A DNA stretch of 64,000 bases, taken from positions 124,001-188,000 of the forward strand of contig JAWKWL010000006.1 of NCBI GenBank assembly GCA_041397525.1. Direction: 5' to 3'. Position 1 is the first letter of the stretch. The number at the start of each line of letters is the position of its first letter. A model generated the notes under the pieces. It ran no database searches. It was not told where the DNA came from and saw only the letters and a list, made by a program, of their open reading frames with translations. Made by a program: the position numbers and the translations under genes. Below, one piece after another: positions 54,645-63,687 of this stretch. Origin of the DNA: BOKV01 sp041397525 (GTDB lineage Bacteria > Pseudomonadota > Alphaproteobacteria > Rhizobiales > Rhizobiaceae).

Positions 54645-55928
54645 ATGACACAACACAAACCCGGCTTTTCAACGCTTGCCGTTCACGCAGGTGCGCAACC
54701 TGACCCGGCAACGGGCGCCCGAGCGACCCCGATCTACCAAACCACAAGCTTTGTTTTCGAGGATGTCGATCAGGCAGCTGCACTTTTCGGACTGCAGGCA
54801 TTCGGCAATATCTATACCCGCATCACCAATCCGACGACGGCAGCGCTGGAGGGCCGGGTGGCAGCGCTTGAAGGCGGCACGGCAGCACTTGCGGTAGCCT
54901 CCGGCCATGCGGCGCAGCTTGGCGTGTTCCATACGCTGCTGACGCCAGGCGATGAATTCATCGCATCCAACAAGCTCTATGGCGGGTCGATCAACCAGTT
55001 CAACCATTCGTTCAAAAGCTTTGGCTGGAACGTAGTCTGGGCTGATCCAGACGACACAACGTCGTTTGAAAGGGCCATTTCACCGAAGACAAAGGCGATA
55101 TTCATCGAGAGCCTTGCCAATCCCGGCGGTGTGGTTACGGATATCGCGGCGATAGCGGCAATTGCCAAGAAAGCAGGAGTGCCGCTGATCGTCGACAATA
55201 CGCTCGCCACGCCATTCCTGTGCAAACCGATCGAACATGGGGCAGACATTGTTGTCCATTCCTTGACGAAATTCATGGGCGGTCACGGCAATTCCATGGG
55301 CGGCATCATTGTCGATGGCGGCACATTCGACTGGTCGAAGAGCGGACGCTACCCGATGCTCAGCGAGCCGCGCCCGGAATATCAGGGCCTCACCATCCAT
55401 GAGACCTTCGGCAATTTCGGCTTTGCGATTGCCTGCAGGGTGCTCGGCCTTCGCGACCTTGGAGCAGCGATTTCACCGTTCAATTCCTTCATGATCCTGA
55501 CCGGTATCGAGACGCTGCCATTGCGCATGGAAAAGCATTGCGCCAATGCGCTTGCCGTTGGCAAATTCCTGCAGGGCCATCCTGCTGTTGCCTGGGTTCG
55601 CTATGCCGGGCTTGAAAGCGACGCCGGGCATGTATTGCAGAAGAAATACATGCCAAAGGGCGCAGGTGCCGTCTTCACTTTCGGTCTTAAGGGCGGTTAT
55701 GAAGCCGGCGTCAAACTTGTCGGCAATGTCGAAATGCTGTCGCATGTCGCCAATATCGGCGACACCCGTTCCCTGATCATACACCCGGCATCCACAACGC
55801 ATCGCCAGTTGAGCGACGCGCAAAAGGCTGCTGCCGGCGCGGGACCGGACGTCGTGCGGCTCTCCATAGGCATCGAGGATGTGGCGGACATCATTGCAGA
55901 TCTGGAGCAGGCGCTGGGGCGGGCATGA
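54645..55928 (+). CDS. metY: O-acetylhomoserine sulfhydrylase (aminocarboxypropyltransferase)
   Basis: A PLP enzyme of 427 residues from ATG 54645 (upstream GGAGGGG). It makes homocysteine from O-acetylhomoserine and sulfide. FSTLAVHAGAQPDPATGARATPIYQTTSFVFED is the usual start. YTRITNPTTAALEGRVAALEGG and the PLP-Lys site DIVVHSLTKFMGGHGNSMGGIIVDGG follow, with HPASTTHRQL near the end. I looked for a SAM-II-type riboswitch in 54521-54644 and could not recognise one. Confidence 0.95.
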   Translation: MTQHKPGFSTLAVHAGAQPDPATGARATPIYQTTSFVFEDVDQAAALFGLQAFGNIYTRITNPTTAALEGRVAALEGGTAALAVASGHAAQLGVFHTLLTPGDEFIASNKLYGGSINQFNHSFKSFGWNVVWADPDDTTSFERAISPKTKAIFIESLANPGGVVTDIAAIAAIAKKAGVPLIVDNTLATPFLCKPIEHGADIVVHSLTKFMGGHGNSMGGIIVDGGTFDWSKSGRYPMLSEPRPEYQGLTIHETFGNFGFAIACRVLGLRDLGAAISPFNSFMILTGIETLPLRMEKHCANALAVGKFLQGHPAVAWVRYAGLESDAGHVLQKKYMPKGAGAVFTFGLKGGYEAGVKLVGNVEMLSHVANIGDTRSLIIHPASTTHRQLSDAQKAAAGAGPDVVRLSIGIEDVADIIADLEQALGRA

Positions 55929-55960
55929 TTCCCGACCCTTCAATGGCACAACAACAAAGT

Positions 55961-55987
55961 GCAGCGCGAAACGCTATTTCGCGCTGC
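55961..55987. terminator. Shared hairpin between the convergent metY and potI genes
   Basis: gcagcgcgaa and ttcgcgctgc form a perfect 10-bp stem around a 7-base loop. It lies 33 bp after metY and overlaps the last codons of potI. T-runs are poor on both sides, so it may terminate weakly or block read-through. Confidence 0.55.
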
Positions 55988-56774
55988 CTTCCTTCAGGGA
56001 GCGCCGCTTTTCCAGCAGGGAAACCGTTATCACCCCGGTTGCAACAATGGCGATCAGGATCGTTGACAGGGCATTGATCTCTGGCGAAACACCAAGACGA
56101 ACTGCGGAATAGATCTTGATCGGCAGCGTTGTGGCACCCGGCCCCGTGGTGAAAGAGGCAATCACCAGATCGTCGAGCGACAGGGTGAAGGCGAGCAGCC
56201 ATCCGGCGATCACCGATGGTGCGATGATCGGCAGCGTTACCGAGAAGAATGCATCGAGCGGCGAGCATCCAAGATCAAGGGCAGCCTCTTCGAGACTGCG
56301 GTCGAAGCTCACCAGACGCGACGACACAACGACCGCGACATAGCACATTGCAAAGGTCGTATGCGCCAGCACCACGGTGAACAGGCCGCGATCAATGCCC
56401 ATGGCAATGAACATCAGCAGCAGTGACAGGCCGGTAATGACTTCCGGCATCACCAGTGGTGCGTAGATCATGCCGGAAAACAGGGTTCTGCCTTGAAACC
56501 TTCCCGACCGGACCAGCACATAGGCCGCCATGGTGCCGAGAATGGTCGCGAGCGTCGCCGTCATCAGCGCAACGCGCAAGGTTACCCATGCAGCATCGAG
56601 CATCGCCTTGTTGTTCAGCAATTCGCCATACCATTTGGTCGAGAAACCCGCCCAGACGGTGACGAGCTTCGATTCGTTGAAGCTGTAGACCACCAGGATG
56701 ATGATCGGCAGATACAGGAAGGCAAAGCCCAGGGTCAGCGAGGTGGCGTTGAACCAGGTGAACTTGCGTGTCAT
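55974..56774 (-). CDS. potI: Putrescine ABC transporter permease PotI-like
   Basis: 266 residues with six membrane helices. It begins FTWFNATSLTLGFAFLYLPIIILVVYSFNES and carries the coupling loop FDRSLEEAALDLGCSPLDAFFSVTLPII. The PotC/PotI family forms one half of the polyamine channel. It lies four bases after potH and is the last gene of potF-potG-potH-potI. Convergent with metY. Confidence 0.9.
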   Translation of the reverse strand: MTRKFTWFNATSLTLGFAFLYLPIIILVVYSFNESKLVTVWAGFSTKWYGELLNNKAMLDAAWVTLRVALMTATLATILGTMAAYVLVRSGRFQGRTLFSGMIYAPLVMPEVITGLSLLLMFIAMGIDRGLFTVVLAHTTFAMCYVAVVVSSRLVSFDRSLEEAALDLGCSPLDAFFSVTLPIIAPSVIAGWLLAFTLSLDDLVIASFTTGPGATTLPIKIYSAVRLGVSPEINALSTILIAIVATGVITVSLLEKRRSLKEGSAK

Positions 56775-56777
56775 CGG

Positions 56778-57680
56778 TTATCTCCCCGCTTCCTGCTGGC
56801 GTTCAAGCTGACGCTGGAACAACACCATCGGTACGACCAGGAACAGCAGCAGCATAATGGCGACAGCCGAGGCAACCGGCCAGTCGCGGTTGGAGAAGAA
56901 CTCTGTCCACAAGGTCTTGCCCATCATCAAGGTGGTAGAGCCGCCCAGCAGGTCGGGAATAACGAACTCGCCCATGGCGGGAATGAAAACGAGGAAACAA
57001 CCCGCTACAATGCCCGGCAAGGCCAGCGGCAGGGTCACCAGCCAGAAGGCGGAGAACCGCGAGCAGCCAAGGTCTATCGCTGCCTCGAGCAGGCTTTCAT
57101 CCATCTTCTCGAGCGTCGAATAGATCGGCAACACCATGAAGGGCAGATAGGAATATACGATCCCGATATAGACTGCTGTCGGCGTGTTCATGATCTGCAG
57201 TGGTTCCGAGATGATGCCGGTCCACAGCAGGAACTGGTTGAGGAAACCTTCGCTGCGCAAGATGCCGATCCAGGCATAGACGCGGATCAGGAACGAAGTC
57301 CAGAACGGCAGAATCACCAGCATTACAAAAAGCGAGCGCCAGCGTTCCGACGAACGCGCCATGCCATAGGCGAGCGGGAAAGCGACCAGCAGTGCAAGGA
57401 AGGTCGAGATCGAAGCAATCTTCAGGCTCGACAGGAATGCATTGGTGTAGAGACTGTCTTCGGTCAGCCAGACGAAGCTCTCGAAATCCAGTTTCGAGAA
57501 GAAATCCCTGAGGCCGGCAAAGCCCTTCGACAGTTCCAGCACCGGCGAATAGGGCGGCTGAGCGATAACGGTGTCGGAAAGCGAGATTTTGAGAACGATC
57601 AGGAATGGCGCCAGAAAGAACAGCAGCAGCCATACATAGGGTACGGAAATCAGGATGAAGCGGCGCAGACCGGGACCCAT
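56778..57680 (-). CDS. potH: Putrescine ABC transporter permease PotH-like
   Basis: 300 residues. An N-terminal helix (LILISVPYVWLLLFFLAPFLIVLKISL) and periplasmic segment precede the permease domain with EAA loop DESLLEAAIDLGCSRFSAFWLVTLPLALPG. SERWRSLFVMLVILPFWTSFLIRVYAWIGIL is typical of the PotB/PotH family. It pairs with PotI and starts nine bases after the ATPase gene. Confidence 0.9.
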   Translation of the reverse strand: MGPGLRRFILISVPYVWLLLFFLAPFLIVLKISLSDTVIAQPPYSPVLELSKGFAGLRDFFSKLDFESFVWLTEDSLYTNAFLSSLKIASISTFLALLVAFPLAYGMARSSERWRSLFVMLVILPFWTSFLIRVYAWIGILRSEGFLNQFLLWTGIISEPLQIMNTPTAVYIGIVYSYLPFMVLPIYSTLEKMDESLLEAAIDLGCSRFSAFWLVTLPLALPGIVAGCFLVFIPAMGEFVIPDLLGGSTTLMMGKTLWTEFFSNRDWPVASAVAIMLLLFLVVPMVLFQRQLERQQEAGR

Positions 57681-57689
57681 GGCGTTCTC

Positions 57690-58892
57690 CTACTTCGTCA
57701 GCACAATACCGGCACCCGGCGTCCAGGAGAGCCAGACATCGTCTTCCCAGGTGATCGCACGATTTGCAATGCGACGGCGATTGGCCTCCTGAGCCTTGAT
57801 GATCGAACCGTCGGGCAATCGGACATGATAGGTCGAGAGGTTGCCGACATATCCGATGTCATGCACCTTGCCCTTGAGCCGGTTGGCGACATCGACGGGT
57901 TCCGTCGTTGAAATTGCGATCTTTTCCGGACGGATCGCCAACCAGCAACTGGAACCGCCGGCGAGTTCCTCCATGCAGCGTGCGGTGAATTCGCGGGTGC
58001 CTGCTCCCGTGCCTTCCGCCATGGTGAAATTGACGTAGTCCTCGCCATCGATATGTGAGCGCGATCCGGAGCGGACTTCCAGCTGGTTCACGTCGCCAAT
58101 GAAATCAGCCACAAAACGGGTGGTCGGGTTTTCATAGATTTCCGCCGGCGTTGCCACCTGAGCCAGCTGGCCCTTGTTCATCAGGCCGATACGCGAGGCA
58201 ACCGTCATCGCCTCTTCCTGGTCATGGGTGACGATGACAAAAGTGGTGCCGAGCTTTTCCTGGATGTTCATCAGTTCGAACTGGGTCTTTTCACGAAGCT
58301 TGGCGTCAAGCGCTCCCAGCGGCTCGTCGAGCAGTAGCAGTTTCGGGTTCTTGGCGAGCGAGCGGGCAAGCGCGACGCGTTGACGCTGACCGCCGGACAA
58401 CTGGTGCGGCTTGCGCTTACGAAAATCCGCCATTTGCACAAGGTTTAGCATTTCCTCGGTGCGGCTGGCGATATGCGCGTTGTCATGGCCTGACCGCTTC
58501 AGGCCAAAGGCTATGTTCTGCTCGACGCTCAGATGGGGAAACAGTGCATAGGACTGGAACATCATGTTGATGGGCCGCTGGTTCGGCGGGATTTTCGAAA
58601 TGTCCTGGCCGTCTAGCAAGATCTTGCCGGAAGTGGGCGTTTCGAAACCAGCCAGCATCCGCAGCAGGGTCGTCTTGCCACAGCCCGAGGGACCCAGCAG
58701 CGCGAAGAATTCACGCGGGAAAATTTTCAGTGATACGCCATTGACGGCGGTGAAATCACCGAAATCCTTTCGGACATCGACGAATTCGATAAGCGGCTTT
58801 GCGCCTGCATCCTTCCAGGGGGCAAAGACCTTTTGCTGTCCACCCGGTTTGGCAGGTGCCTCGACCGCAGACGCTACACTCCCAGTGCTCAT
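57690..58892 (-). CDS. potG: Putrescine ABC transporter ATP-binding protein PotG-like
   Basis: 400 residues with an N-terminal extension of about 35. Walker A LGPSGCGKTTLLRMLAGFE, Q-loop MMFQSYALFPHLSVEQNIAFG, signature LSGGQRQRVALARSLA, Walker B LLLLDEPLGALD, switch His IVTHDQEEAM, C-terminal TOBE domain from about 290. It is separated from potF by a strong terminator-like hairpin, so it is probably expressed at a lower level than the binding protein. Confidence 0.92.
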   Translation of the reverse strand: MSTGSVASAVEAPAKPGGQQKVFAPWKDAGAKPLIEFVDVRKDFGDFTAVNGVSLKIFPREFFALLGPSGCGKTTLLRMLAGFETPTSGKILLDGQDISKIPPNQRPINMMFQSYALFPHLSVEQNIAFGLKRSGHDNAHIASRTEEMLNLVQMADFRKRKPHQLSGGQRQRVALARSLAKNPKLLLLDEPLGALDAKLREKTQFELMNIQEKLGTTFVIVTHDQEEAMTVASRIGLMNKGQLAQVATPAEIYENPTTRFVADFIGDVNQLEVRSGSRSHIDGEDYVNFTMAEGTGAGTREFTARCMEELAGGSSCWLAIRPEKIAISTTEPVDVANRLKGKVHDIGYVGNLSTYHVRLPDGSIIKAQEANRRRIANRAITWEDDVWLSWTPGAGIVLTK

Positions 58893-58950
58893 GGATATCC
58901 CCGTCCAATCAACGCATTAAAGTTTCAGTCATTTGGGCAAAACAAAAAAA

Positions 58951-58974
58951 GGGCGGCCTGCTTGCGGGCCGCCC
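58951..58974 (-). terminator. Intra-operon terminator/attenuator between potF and potG
   Basis: An 8-bp GC stem (gggcggcc/ggccgccc) with an 8-base loop lies 10 bp after the potF stop. On the minus strand it is followed directly by seven T and then GTTTT. It is a textbook terminator placed inside the operon, which would let most transcripts stop after potF. Confidence 0.85.
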
Positions 58975-58983
58975 TTGCATTTA

Positions 58984-60069
58984 TCACTGACCGGTGGTGA
59001 CCTTTGTCCACAGCCGCGTGGCAAGGCGCTGTGTCTTCGGATCATAGGCCAGCTTGACGTAAAGACGGTTCAGGGTGCCTTCGTCAGGATATACGGCCGG
59101 ATCCTCGATCAGGTCCTTTTCGAGCAATGGCTGTGAAGCCTTGTTGCCATTGGCATAAAACACGTAGTTCGAAGCCTTCGCGATCACGTCGGGACGCATG
59201 AGGTAGTCGAGGAACTTGAAGGCTGCGTCGGCGTTTGGTGCATCGGTTGGAACCGCCATCTGGTCGAACCACATCAATGCACCTTCCTGCGGGATGGCGT
59301 AGGCAATCTCGACACCGGCATCAGCTTCCGCGGCGCGGTCGCGTGCCTGCAGCATGTCACCCGACCAACCGACAGCCAGACAGATATCGCCATTGGCCAG
59401 CGCGTTGATATATTCCGAGGAATGGAACTTGAGGACCGACGGGCGGATCGAAAGCAGCAGGTCTTCAGCCTTCTGCAGATCGTCCGGACTGCTGGTGTTT
59501 GGATCGAGGCCGAGATAGTTGAGCGCTGCCGGAATGATTTCATCCGGAGCATCCAGCATCATGACGCCGCAATCCTTGAGCTTTGCAAGATTTTCCGGAT
59601 TGAACACGACGTCCCAGCTGGTGATCTCATCAAGACCGAGGAGTTCCTTGATCTTCGCGGTGTTGTAGCCAATTCCCGTGGTTCCCCACATGTAATTGAT
59701 CGAATAATCGTTCAGCGGACCATAGGCTGCGGTGCGTTCCTGGATTTCTGGCCACATGTTGGTCAGGTTGGGAAGCTTGGCCTTGTCCAGCGGCTGGAAC
59801 ACGCCTGCCTGAATTTGCCGGCTCAGGAAGGATGCCGTGGGCACGACAACGTCATAACCGGTGGAACCAGCCAGGAGCTTGGTCTCCAGAACCTCGTTGG
59901 AATCGAAAACGTCATATACAACCGTGATGCCGGTTTCTTTCTTGAAATCCTCGAGGATTGAATCGTCGATATAGTCCGACCAGTTGTAGACGCGGACTTC
60001 CTGGGCTGTCGCCATGGAGCCTGAGACAGTCAGTGCCATAGCGGCCAAAATGAGTTTTGCTTTTTTCAT
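58984..60069 (-). CDS. potF: Putrescine ABC transporter, periplasmic binding protein PotF-like
   Basis: 361 residues. Signal peptide MKKAKLILAAMALTVSGSMATA, cleaved near 22. The mature start EVRVYNWSDYIDDSILEDFKKETGITVVYDVFDSNEVLETKLLAGSTGYDVVVP is diagnostic for PotD/PotF. Ligand-site features such as YMWGTTGIGYN and GWSGDMLQARDRA follow. It is first in the transporter operon and divergent from puuA over 263 bp (60070-60332), where I see no clear operator. Confidence 0.93.
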   Translation of the reverse strand: MKKAKLILAAMALTVSGSMATAQEVRVYNWSDYIDDSILEDFKKETGITVVYDVFDSNEVLETKLLAGSTGYDVVVPTASFLSRQIQAGVFQPLDKAKLPNLTNMWPEIQERTAAYGPLNDYSINYMWGTTGIGYNTAKIKELLGLDEITSWDVVFNPENLAKLKDCGVMMLDAPDEIIPAALNYLGLDPNTSSPDDLQKAEDLLLSIRPSVLKFHSSEYINALANGDICLAVGWSGDMLQARDRAAEADAGVEIAYAIPQEGALMWFDQMAVPTDAPNADAAFKFLDYLMRPDVIAKASNYVFYANGNKASQPLLEKDLIEDPAVYPDEGTLNRLYVKLAYDPKTQRLATRLWTKVTTGQ

Positions 60070-60332
60070 GGATTGGTCATTCCCCTTTATTGATTGAGAC
60101 CTGTTCCAACTTTAATGGCATGACGCGCGGAATTCCAAGGGGTTTTTCTGTGCCCGTCGCTGATGCCATCGACAAGCCAATCCGATACTCGCGCAAACCA
60201 ACAAAGGTTGCTGTGCGAGCAGACTTGCCAGTTCGAGCCAAAAAGACGACATTCGAGGGTGCTGACCGGTTCCGGGCAGCGCCGCAAAACATCTAACGCA
60301 AAAAAACTGAATCAGAGAAACTGGAACATACC

Positions 60333-61706
60333 ATGAGCCGCAAGGCTATCCTCGATTGGTCCGAGAACCTTCCCGAATCCGCACGTATCTGGCTCGACGG
60401 GCGCGCCGTCGAAGAAGTCGAATGCATCATTGGCGATTTTGCCGGCATTGCCCGCGGGAAGGTCATGCCGGCACGCAAATTTGTCGATCTTGAACGATCC
60501 TTCCTTCCGATATCGATTTTCTACCAGACCATCACCGGTGAATATTCGGACTATGATTCCGAGGAATCCTGGACCGAGACCGACATGGTGCTCAAGCCTG
60601 ATCTTGATACTGCCGTGGCTTCCCCCTGGGCGGAGGACGTCACCATCCAGATCATCCATGACATGGAGACGCTTACCGGCGAGCCGGTAACGATAGCTCC
60701 GCGCTACGTGCTGAAGAAGATCCTGGCCGCCTACAAACGCAAGGGGTGGAAGCCCGTGATCGCGCCAGAGCTTGAATTCTACCTCACGAAGCCGAATGTG
60801 GACCCGGACATTCCGCTCGAACCACCGACGGGTCGCTCCGGACGGCAGGGGGCCGGACGGCAGGTCTATTCGATTGCTGCGATTGACGAGTATACCGCCG
60901 TCATTGACACGATCTATGACTATGCCGAGGCACAGGGCCTGGAGATCGACACGATCATCCAGGAAGGTGGCGCAGGCCAGATCGAGATCAATCTCAATCA
61001 CGGCGACCCGCTGCTTCTGGCCGACCAGGTTTTCACTTTCAAGCGCACCATCCGCGAAGCCGCGCTCAAGCACAATTGCTACGCGACCTTCATGGCCAAG
61101 CCGATGGAAGGCGAGCCCGGCAGCGCCATGCATCTGCACATGAGCGTGGTCAATTCCCGCACCGGTGAAAATATCTTCAGCAATGAAGATGGGACCGCAA
61201 GCGACCTGTTCCACCATTTCATCGGCGGGCAGCAGCTATATCTGACCAGCATCATTTCGCTGCTGGCTCCCTATGTGAATTCCTACCGGCGGCTTGTTCC
61301 GGGGGTTTCCGCGCCGATCAATCTCGAATGGGGCGAGGACAACCGCTCGACCGGACTGCGGGTGCCGACTTCCGGACCCTCTGCAAGGCGCGTGGAAAAC
61401 CGCGTCGTTGGCATGGACACCAATCCTTATCTTGCCATGGCGGCGTGCCTTGCCTGTGGTTATCTCGGCATGATGGACAAGATTGAGCCGCGCGAAAAGC
61501 TCACAGGCAATGCCTATGAACTCAAGCACGCCTTGCCACGCGAACTTTATGAAGGGCTCAGGCAGATGCAGAAATTCCCCAAGCTGCGCAAGCTGCTCGG
61601 CGAGGATTTCTGCCGGATGTATGAAAACATCAAGATGCGCGAATTCGAGGACTATCTGCGCGTCATCAGCCCGTGGGAGCGTGAGCACCTGCTGCTGAAT
61701 GTGTGA
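60333..61706 (+). CDS. puuA: Gamma-glutamylputrescine synthetase (glutamine-synthetase family)
   Basis: 457 residues. ATP-dependent ligation of glutamate to putrescine, the first step of the Puu route. Glutamine-synthetase fold: CIIGDFAGIARGKVMPARKF, APELEFYLTKP, GGAGQIEINLNHGDPL, FMAKPMEGEPGSAMHLHMSV and NRSTGLRVPTSGPSARRVENRV. It lacks the adenylylation Tyr loop of GlnA. It is divergent from potF and four bases upstream of the oxidase gene, which strongly supports the putrescine assignment over other GS-like enzymes. Confidence 0.9.
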   Translation: MSRKAILDWSENLPESARIWLDGRAVEEVECIIGDFAGIARGKVMPARKFVDLERSFLPISIFYQTITGEYSDYDSEESWTETDMVLKPDLDTAVASPWAEDVTIQIIHDMETLTGEPVTIAPRYVLKKILAAYKRKGWKPVIAPELEFYLTKPNVDPDIPLEPPTGRSGRQGAGRQVYSIAAIDEYTAVIDTIYDYAEAQGLEIDTIIQEGGAGQIEINLNHGDPLLLADQVFTFKRTIREAALKHNCYATFMAKPMEGEPGSAMHLHMSVVNSRTGENIFSNEDGTASDLFHHFIGGQQLYLTSIISLLAPYVNSYRRLVPGVSAPINLEWGEDNRSTGLRVPTSGPSARRVENRVVGMDTNPYLAMAACLACGYLGMMDKIEPREKLTGNAYELKHALPRELYEGLRQMQKFPKLRKLLGEDFCRMYENIKMREFEDYLRVISPWEREHLLLNV

Positions 61707-61709
61707 CTC

Positions 61710-63017
61710 ATGCCGATTGAGCTGCTTCATGCCAACGACCGCGATGGCGAGTTTCCGCCATCCTGGTATGCCGAAACTGCAATCCCGTTTGCGGCGCAGC
61801 TGCCGTTGCAGGGCGATGTCAGGGCCGACATCTGCATCATCGGTGCCGGCTATACCGGCCTTTCGGCCGCACTGCACCTGCGCGAAGCAGGCTATGATGT
61901 TGTACTGCTCGACGCGCACCGGGCCGGATGGGGTGCGTCGGGCCGCAATGGCGGGCAGGCGGGGACTGGCCAACGGCTCGACCAGGATGCGCTCGAAGAC
62001 ATGCTTGGAGATGCCAAGGCGCGGCAATTGTGGGATCTCGCCGAAGAATCAAAACAGGCTGTGCGCGATCTCATTGCCCGTCACGATATCAATTGTGAAC
62101 CGGTGCCGGGTATCATCCATGCCGACCATCGTGAGCGCTTTGTCGAACACAGCCGCGCTTACGCCGACAAGCTGAACACCCGCTACGGCTATCCGCATAT
62201 CCGTTTTGTTGATCGCGACGAAATGCGCAGCATGATCGGCAGTCCCGGCTATTTCGGTGGAACGCTTGATACGGGTTCGTTCCATATCCATCCGTTGAAC
62301 TATGCGCTGGGCCTGGCACGCGCTGCTGTAGACATGGGCGTCAGACTGCACGAACGCAGCGAGGTGCGCGAGATCAGGCGCGGAAGCAAGGTCACGGTGG
62401 TGACGCAGCATGGAAGTGTCAGTGCCGACCAATGCATCATCGCCTGCAATGGATATCTGGGCGGGCTGGAAAAATCCGTGGCAGCGCGCGTCATGCCGAT
62501 CAACAATTTCATCATTGCCACCGAGCCGCTTGGCGAAGAGCGGGCAAGGCAACTGATCTCCAACAATGCCGCAGTCGCCGACAGCCGCTTCGTCATCAAC
62601 TATTTCAGGGTGTCTGGTGATCACCGGTTGCTGTTTGGCGGCGGCGAAAATTATGGCTACCGCTTCCCGTCAGACATTGCGGCTTTTGTCCGCCGACCGA
62701 TGCTGAAAGTGTTTCCACAACTCAGCGACACGCGGATCACGCATGGTTGGGGAGGCACCCTGGCAATTACCGTCAACCGCTTGCCCGCATTCCGCAGAGT
62801 TGAGGCAAACATCCTGTCGGCATCCGGATTTTCGGGACAAGGTGTGACGCTTGCCACCCTGGCCGGGCGGATCCTCAGTCAAGCGGTTCGCGGACAGATG
62901 GAGCGCTTCGATGTGATGGCTGGGCTTCCATCCATGCCGTTTCCCGGGGGCGCTGCCCTGCGCTGGCCAATGCTCGTTCTGGCAATGACGTGGTTTTCGC
63001 TGCGGGACAGGCTGTGA
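61710..63017 (+). CDS. puuB: Gamma-glutamylputrescine oxidase (FAD-dependent)
   Basis: A DAO-family flavoprotein of 435 residues. FAD-binding motif ADICIIGAGYTGLSAALHLREAGYDVVLLDAHRAGWGASGRNGGQAG; C-terminal LSASGFSGQGVTLATLAGRILSQAV. It oxidises gamma-glutamylputrescine to the aldehyde with release of H2O2. It starts four bases after puuA and is clearly co-transcribed. The later enzymes (aldehyde dehydrogenase PuuC, hydrolase PuuD) are not in the window. Confidence 0.92.
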   Translation: MPIELLHANDRDGEFPPSWYAETAIPFAAQLPLQGDVRADICIIGAGYTGLSAALHLREAGYDVVLLDAHRAGWGASGRNGGQAGTGQRLDQDALEDMLGDAKARQLWDLAEESKQAVRDLIARHDINCEPVPGIIHADHRERFVEHSRAYADKLNTRYGYPHIRFVDRDEMRSMIGSPGYFGGTLDTGSFHIHPLNYALGLARAAVDMGVRLHERSEVREIRRGSKVTVVTQHGSVSADQCIIACNGYLGGLEKSVAARVMPINNFIIATEPLGEERARQLISNNAAVADSRFVINYFRVSGDHRLLFGGGENYGYRFPSDIAAFVRRPMLKVFPQLSDTRITHGWGGTLAITVNRLPAFRRVEANILSASGFSGQGVTLATLAGRILSQAVRGQMERFDVMAGLPSMPFPGGAALRWPMLVLAMTWFSLRDRL

Positions 63018-63123
63018 ATAACAAGCGTTGAACGCCGCAGCATTTACCCTTTCGCCTTGGCTGCTTTGACAAAAGGCTCCAACTGACACAAAAAGGGAGC
63101 AGACGGGAAAAAGGAAAAGCGAG

Positions 63124-63684
63124 ATGTCGGGTGAATTTGCCGCCGACACAGGCAATATGGAAGGCAAGAGCCTGTTGATTGTCGATGATGACCGGCCGTT
63201 CCTGACACGGCTGGCGCGCGCAATGGAGGGTCGCGGATTCGCGGTCGAGACGGCGGAAAGCGTCGCCGAGGGATTGGTTCGGGTTCGTGTTTCAGCGCCG
63301 GATTATGCCATTGTCGACATGCGATTGAACGATGGCAACGGCCTTGACGTGATCGAGGCAATCCGCGCGAGAAGGCCGGACTGCAAGGCAATCATCCTGA
63401 CCGGTTATGGCAACATCGCCACGGCGGTAACGGCGGTGAAGCTGGGAGCAATCGACTATCTTTCAAAGCCAGCAGATGCGGATGAAGTCTTTGCCGCATT
63501 GACGCGCTCACCCGATGACCGGGCCGAACCGCCGGAAAACCCGATGTCGGCGGATCGTGTTCGCTGGGAGCACATCCAGCGCGTCTATGAGATGTGTGAG
63601 CGCAATGTTTCGGAAACCGCGCGCCGCCTCAACATGCATCGCAGGACGCTGCAGCGCATTCTTGCCAAGCGCGCGCCAAAGTAA
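63124..63684 (+). CDS. regA: RegA/PrrA/ActR-type response regulator
   Basis: 186 residues. The receiver reads KSLLIVDDDRPFLTRLARAME, phospho-Asp65 in YAIVDMRLNDGNGL, then IILTGYGNIATAVTAVKLGAIDYLSKPA. A linker rich in Pro follows, then a Fis-like helix-turn-helix (ERNVSETARRLNMHRRTLQRILAKRAP). This is the conserved effector of the RegB/RegA redox system. Its kinase partner, regB, is at 29659-30996, unusually far away. Here it follows puuB by about 107 bp and is convergent with an mmcB-like gene. Confidence 0.92.
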   Translation: MSGEFAADTGNMEGKSLLIVDDDRPFLTRLARAMEGRGFAVETAESVAEGLVRVRVSAPDYAIVDMRLNDGNGLDVIEAIRARRPDCKAIILTGYGNIATAVTAVKLGAIDYLSKPADADEVFAALTRSPDDRAEPPENPMSADRVRWEHIQRVYEMCERNVSETARRLNMHRRTLQRILAKRAPK

Positions 63685-63687
63685 GGC

